DNA from: Thiomonas sp.
GTDB taxonomy: Bacteria > Pseudomonadota > Gammaproteobacteria > Burkholderiales > Burkholderiaceae_C
Direction of reading: 5' to 3'
Length of the DNA: 64,000 nucleotides
Assembly: GCA_027311065.1 (NCBI GenBank)
Contig: DAICZP010000117.1
Coordinates: forward strand, 45,923 to 109,922
Shown here: positions 60,998 to 64,000 of the stretch, piece by piece
Numbering within the stretch: the first letter of the stretch is position 1
How the letters are laid out: the number at the start of each line of letters is the position of its first letter
Program-made: the position numbers and the translations under genes
The notes under the pieces: model-generated
Database searches by the model: none
The model's input: only the letters and a program-made list of their open reading frames with translations
Told to the model about the DNA's origin: nothing

Positions 60998-62641
60998 ATG
61001 AATCCCGCACCCGCCCTTCCTTCGGGCATCATCTGGGCACAGCCACTCACGCCAGTGGCGCATTCGCTGCTCATGTCCTTCCTGATCGCTGCGCTTCCCA
61101 TCGCCGTCGCGCTGCTCATGCTTGGTGTCCTCCGGCGCCCGGCCTGGCAGGCCGCACTGGCCGGTCTGTTCGTCGGCCTCGCGGTTGCCATGGGCGTGTG
61201 GGGCATGCCCGGAACACTGGCATTCAACGCCATCGCTGCGGGCATGGCGCTGGCCCTCCTTCCGGTGATGTGGATCGTATTCAACGCTCTGCTGCTCTAC
61301 AACGTCGCCGTCAAGTCCGGACGTTTCGAGCAATTCCGGCAGTGGATGCTCGACCATCTTCCCGATGACCGACGCCTGGTCCTGCTGGTCGTCGCTTTTT
61401 CCTTCGGCTGCCTGCTCGAGGGCATCGCCGGCTTCGGCACCCCGGTGGCCATCACCAGCGCCCTGCTCGTCGGTCTGGGCTTCCCGGCGCTGGAGGCCCT
61501 GACGTACACGCTGATCTTCAACACCGCGCCGGTGGCCTTCGGCGCCCTTGGCGTGCCCATCACCGTGCTCGGCGCCGTCACCAGCATGCCGGCCGCCACC
61601 CTGGGCGCCATGGTCGGTCGCCAGCTGCCGCTGTTTGCCTTTTTGCTCCCGTTCTACGTCGTCGGCATGTATGGCGGCTGGAAGTCGATTCGCTGCCTGT
61701 GGCCCGCGCTGCTGGTGTCGGGTGGGTCGTTCGCGCTGACCCAGTTCGTGACCTCCAACTTCATCGGCTACCAGCTCACCGACGTACTCGCCTCCCTGGT
61801 CTCCCTGATTGTCACCGTGACATTTCTCAAGAACTGGAAGCACACCCCCGATCCTGCCTACGCTCTGCGTCGGACCGCCGCTGCGGACACTGGCCGCGCG
61901 CGGGTGGGCTATGGCGGCTGGATGCCTTGGTTGCTGGTGTCGGCCATCGTGATCGTCTGGATCAACTTCAAGATTTTCACCGTCGGCGAAGTCAAGATCC
62001 ATTGGCCGGGCCTTGACAACGTGATCTACATCTCGCTGTTCCACAAAGCGTACCCCGCGCTCTGGGACTTCCAGCCCATGGGCACTGGCACGGCCATCCT
62101 GCTTGCCGCCATCATCACTGCAGCGTGGACCGGCGTCGGCATGCGCGGGCTGCTGTCGAGTGCGGCACGCACCTGGAGTCAAGCCTGGATCGCCATCGTC
62201 ACCGTGATGATGATCGTCGGCCTCGCCTTCCTGCTGAATTACTCAGGCATGAGCTACACGCTGGGCATTGGCGTGGCCTCTGCCGGTGCCCTGTTCCCAC
62301 TCGTGTCGGCCTTCCTGGGCTGGGTTGCGGTCTTCCTTTCGGGTAGCGACACTTCCGGCAACGCCCTGTTTGGCAACCTGCAGGTCGTCGCGGCGAAGCA
62401 ACTCAATCTCAACCCGGTGCTGATGGCTGCGACCAACTCCTCCGGCGGCGTGATGGGCAAAATGATCTCACCGCAAAACATCGCCACCGGAGTCACCACG
62501 ACCGAACTCAAAGGCCAGGAAGGCGTTGTGTTCGCACGCACGTTCTGGCATAGCGTTGCGCTGACGGTGCTCCTGGGACTGCTGGTGCTGGCACAGCAGC
62601 ACTGGCTGGCGTGGATGATTCCAGCGTTGCCCGTGAAATAA
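60998..62641 (+). CDS. lctP: L-lactate permease (LctP/LldP family)
   Basis: WAQPLTPVAHSLLMSFLIAALPIAVALLMLGVLRRPAWQAALAGL; GIAGFGTPVAITSALLVGLGFPAL; SGSDTSGNALFGNLQ; SSGGVMGKMISPQNIA. Confidence 0.96.
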   Translation: MNPAPALPSGIIWAQPLTPVAHSLLMSFLIAALPIAVALLMLGVLRRPAWQAALAGLFVGLAVAMGVWGMPGTLAFNAIAAGMALALLPVMWIVFNALLLYNVAVKSGRFEQFRQWMLDHLPDDRRLVLLVVAFSFGCLLEGIAGFGTPVAITSALLVGLGFPALEALTYTLIFNTAPVAFGALGVPITVLGAVTSMPAATLGAMVGRQLPLFAFLLPFYVVGMYGGWKSIRCLWPALLVSGGSFALTQFVTSNFIGYQLTDVLASLVSLIVTVTFLKNWKHTPDPAYALRRTAAADTGRARVGYGGWMPWLLVSAIVIVWINFKIFTVGEVKIHWPGLDNVIYISLFHKAYPALWDFQPMGTGTAILLAAIITAAWTGVGMRGLLSSAARTWSQAWIAIVTVMMIVGLAFLLNYSGMSYTLGIGVASAGALFPLVSAFLGWVAVFLSGSDTSGNALFGNLQVVAAKQLNLNPVLMAATNSSGGVMGKMISPQNIATGVTTTELKGQEGVVFARTFWHSVALTVLLGLLVLAQQHWLAWMIPALPVK

Positions 62642-62674
62642 ATCGGAAACCCCTCATCCTGGGAGAAATCATCC

Positions 62675-63817
62675 ATGAGCGTCGTCACCTGCGTCGAGGA
62701 CCTTCGCCTGTTGGCGAAGAAGCGCGTACCCCGCATGTTCTATGACTATGCTGACTCTGGGGCGTGGACGGAAGGCACATACCGCGCCAACGAACACGAC
62801 TTCACATCGATCAAATTGCGCCAGCGCGTCGCAGTGAACATCGCGCAGCGATCTTTGCGTTCGGAGATGCTTGGCGCACCTGTTTCCATGCCGGTGGCGC
62901 TTGCGCCAACCGGTCTGACAGGCATGCAGCATCCCGACGGCGAGATCCTCGCCGCCAGGGCTGCGGAGCGCTTCGGCGTGCCGTTCACGTTGTCGACCAT
63001 GAGCATCTGTTCGATCGAGGACGTTGCGGCAAACACCAAGGCGCCATTCTGGTTCCAGTTGTACGTGATGCGCGACCGCACGTTCATCGAAGATCTGATC
63101 GAACGTGCCAAATCCGCACGATGCTCGGCACTGATGCTGACCCTGGACCTGCAGATCCTGGGCCAGCGTCACAAGGATCTGAAGAACGGCCTGTCGGCGC
63201 CCCCGAAGCCGACCCTGGCGAATCTGCTCAACATCGCCACGAAGCCGCGTTGGGCTTTCGGCATGCTTGGTACGAAGCGACGTCAGTTCGGGAACATCGT
63301 CGGCCACGTCAAGGGCGTGCAGGACATGAGCTCGTTGTCGTCATGGACCAGCCAGCAGTTCGATCCCAGCCTCAGCTGGGACGACGTGGCATGGATCAAG
63401 CGCCGATGGGGTGGCAAGCTGATTCTCAAGGGAATCATGGATCCGGAGGATGCTCGTCTGGCCGTGAACAGCGGCGCTGACGCGCTGGTGGTCTCCAACC
63501 ACGGCGGACGCCAGCTCGACGGCGCGCCGAGCTCGATCGCGGCGCTGCCTGCCATCGTCGATGCCGTTGGCGGCGCCATGGAGGTCTGGCTCGATGGCGG
63601 CATCCGCTCTGGGCAGGACGTGTTCAAGGCGCTGGCCCTCGGTGCCCGCGGCACATTGATCGGTCGTGCCTTCCTCTACGGACTGGGCGCCGCCGGTGAA
63701 GCCGGCGTCAGCAAATGTCTGGATCTGATCCGCAACGAGCTCGACATCACCATGGCCTTCTGCGGCCTCAATGACGTACGCCGCGCCGATCGCAGCGTCC
63801 TCGTCAACCAGGACTGA
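62675..63817 (+). CDS. lldD: FMN-dependent L-lactate dehydrogenase
   Basis: MFYDYADSGAWTEGTYRANEHDF; LAPTGLTGMQHPDGEILAARAAERFGVPFTLSTMSICSIEDVA; SNHGGRQLDGAPSSI; DGGIRSGQDVFKALALGARGTLIGRAF. Confidence 0.96.
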   Translation: MSVVTCVEDLRLLAKKRVPRMFYDYADSGAWTEGTYRANEHDFTSIKLRQRVAVNIAQRSLRSEMLGAPVSMPVALAPTGLTGMQHPDGEILAARAAERFGVPFTLSTMSICSIEDVAANTKAPFWFQLYVMRDRTFIEDLIERAKSARCSALMLTLDLQILGQRHKDLKNGLSAPPKPTLANLLNIATKPRWAFGMLGTKRRQFGNIVGHVKGVQDMSSLSSWTSQQFDPSLSWDDVAWIKRRWGGKLILKGIMDPEDARLAVNSGADALVVSNHGGRQLDGAPSSIAALPAIVDAVGGAMEVWLDGGIRSGQDVFKALALGARGTLIGRAFLYGLGAAGEAGVSKCLDLIRNELDITMAFCGLNDVRRADRSVLVNQD

Positions 63818-63916
63818 GCTGGCGCCACCCTCCCCGGAGCGTTCCGGTTCAAGCCAGCCTCGCCCCCGGGTAGACCGCGCCGCAGTCGTGCCGACAGCGC
63901 GTGCCAGGCCCGGGCT

Positions 63917-64000
63917 TCAGTCGAACACCGGGGTTTCCACGCCCAGAACCTTGTGCAGCTTGGGGCTGGTGGTGGTGTACTGGAGGTGGACCTTCTTTTC
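63917..64000 (-). CDS. C-terminus of an unidentified protein cut by the window edge
   Basis: Reverse translation EKKVHLQYTTTSPKLHKVLGVETPVFD-stop; too short to assign. Confidence 0.5.
   Translation of the reverse strand, partial: EKKVHLQYTTTSPKLHKVLGVETPVFD

Noticed and set aside
60995-62182. 395-aa minus-strand ORF
   Set aside because: Antisense shadow of the lactate permease.

Overview
The window is a high-GC proteobacterial (betaproteobacterial-looking) chromosomal segment, densely packed with protein-coding genes. I saw no rRNA, tRNA, CRISPR array, prophage or transposase. Main blocks, left to right: (1) katG (partial) and an MCP. (2) A MerR/B12-binding (LitR/CarH-like) regulator divergent from an oxidative/photo-oxidative-stress operon: exported glutathione peroxidase, folE2, FAD oxidoreductase, DUF1365, CFA-synthase-like, DUF3833, SDR, SnoaL-like, Tat-exported superoxide reductase-like protein. 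(3) A MacAB/Lol-like ABC export system. (4) A c-di-GMP cluster (HD-GYP, GAF-PAS-GGDEF-EAL, hemerythrin-GAF-GGDEF). (5) A three-domain fused 6-pyruvoyl-tetrahydropterin-synthase-like protein. (6) NsrR and a hemerythrin, with a good NsrR-like operator. (7) A livKHMGF-type ABC operon running directly into a DctB/DctD-like two-component system, with a strong sigma-54 promoter match. (8) PilZ/YcgR and a 1335-aa GGDEF-globin-like-GAF-EAL protein. (9) An aldehyde dehydrogenase/DUF779 pair divergent from an AcoR-like enhancer-binding protein. (10) ovoA (ovothiol). (11) A urease locus in which ureD is separated from ureABCEFG by an inverted urtABCDE operon, with divergent sigma-54 promoter matches. (12) An Anbu-like proteasome homologue. 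(13) MarR/cytochrome b561/YceI/YceI. (14) lldR-lctP-lldD lactate utilisation with two TGGTnnnACCA operators. Strongest leads: the triple PTPS fusion with catalytic residues apparently divided between domains, the B12 photoreceptor-type regulator with a matched pair of palindromes, and the sigma-54/two-component/liv linkage. All calls come from reading the sequence; no database search was run.
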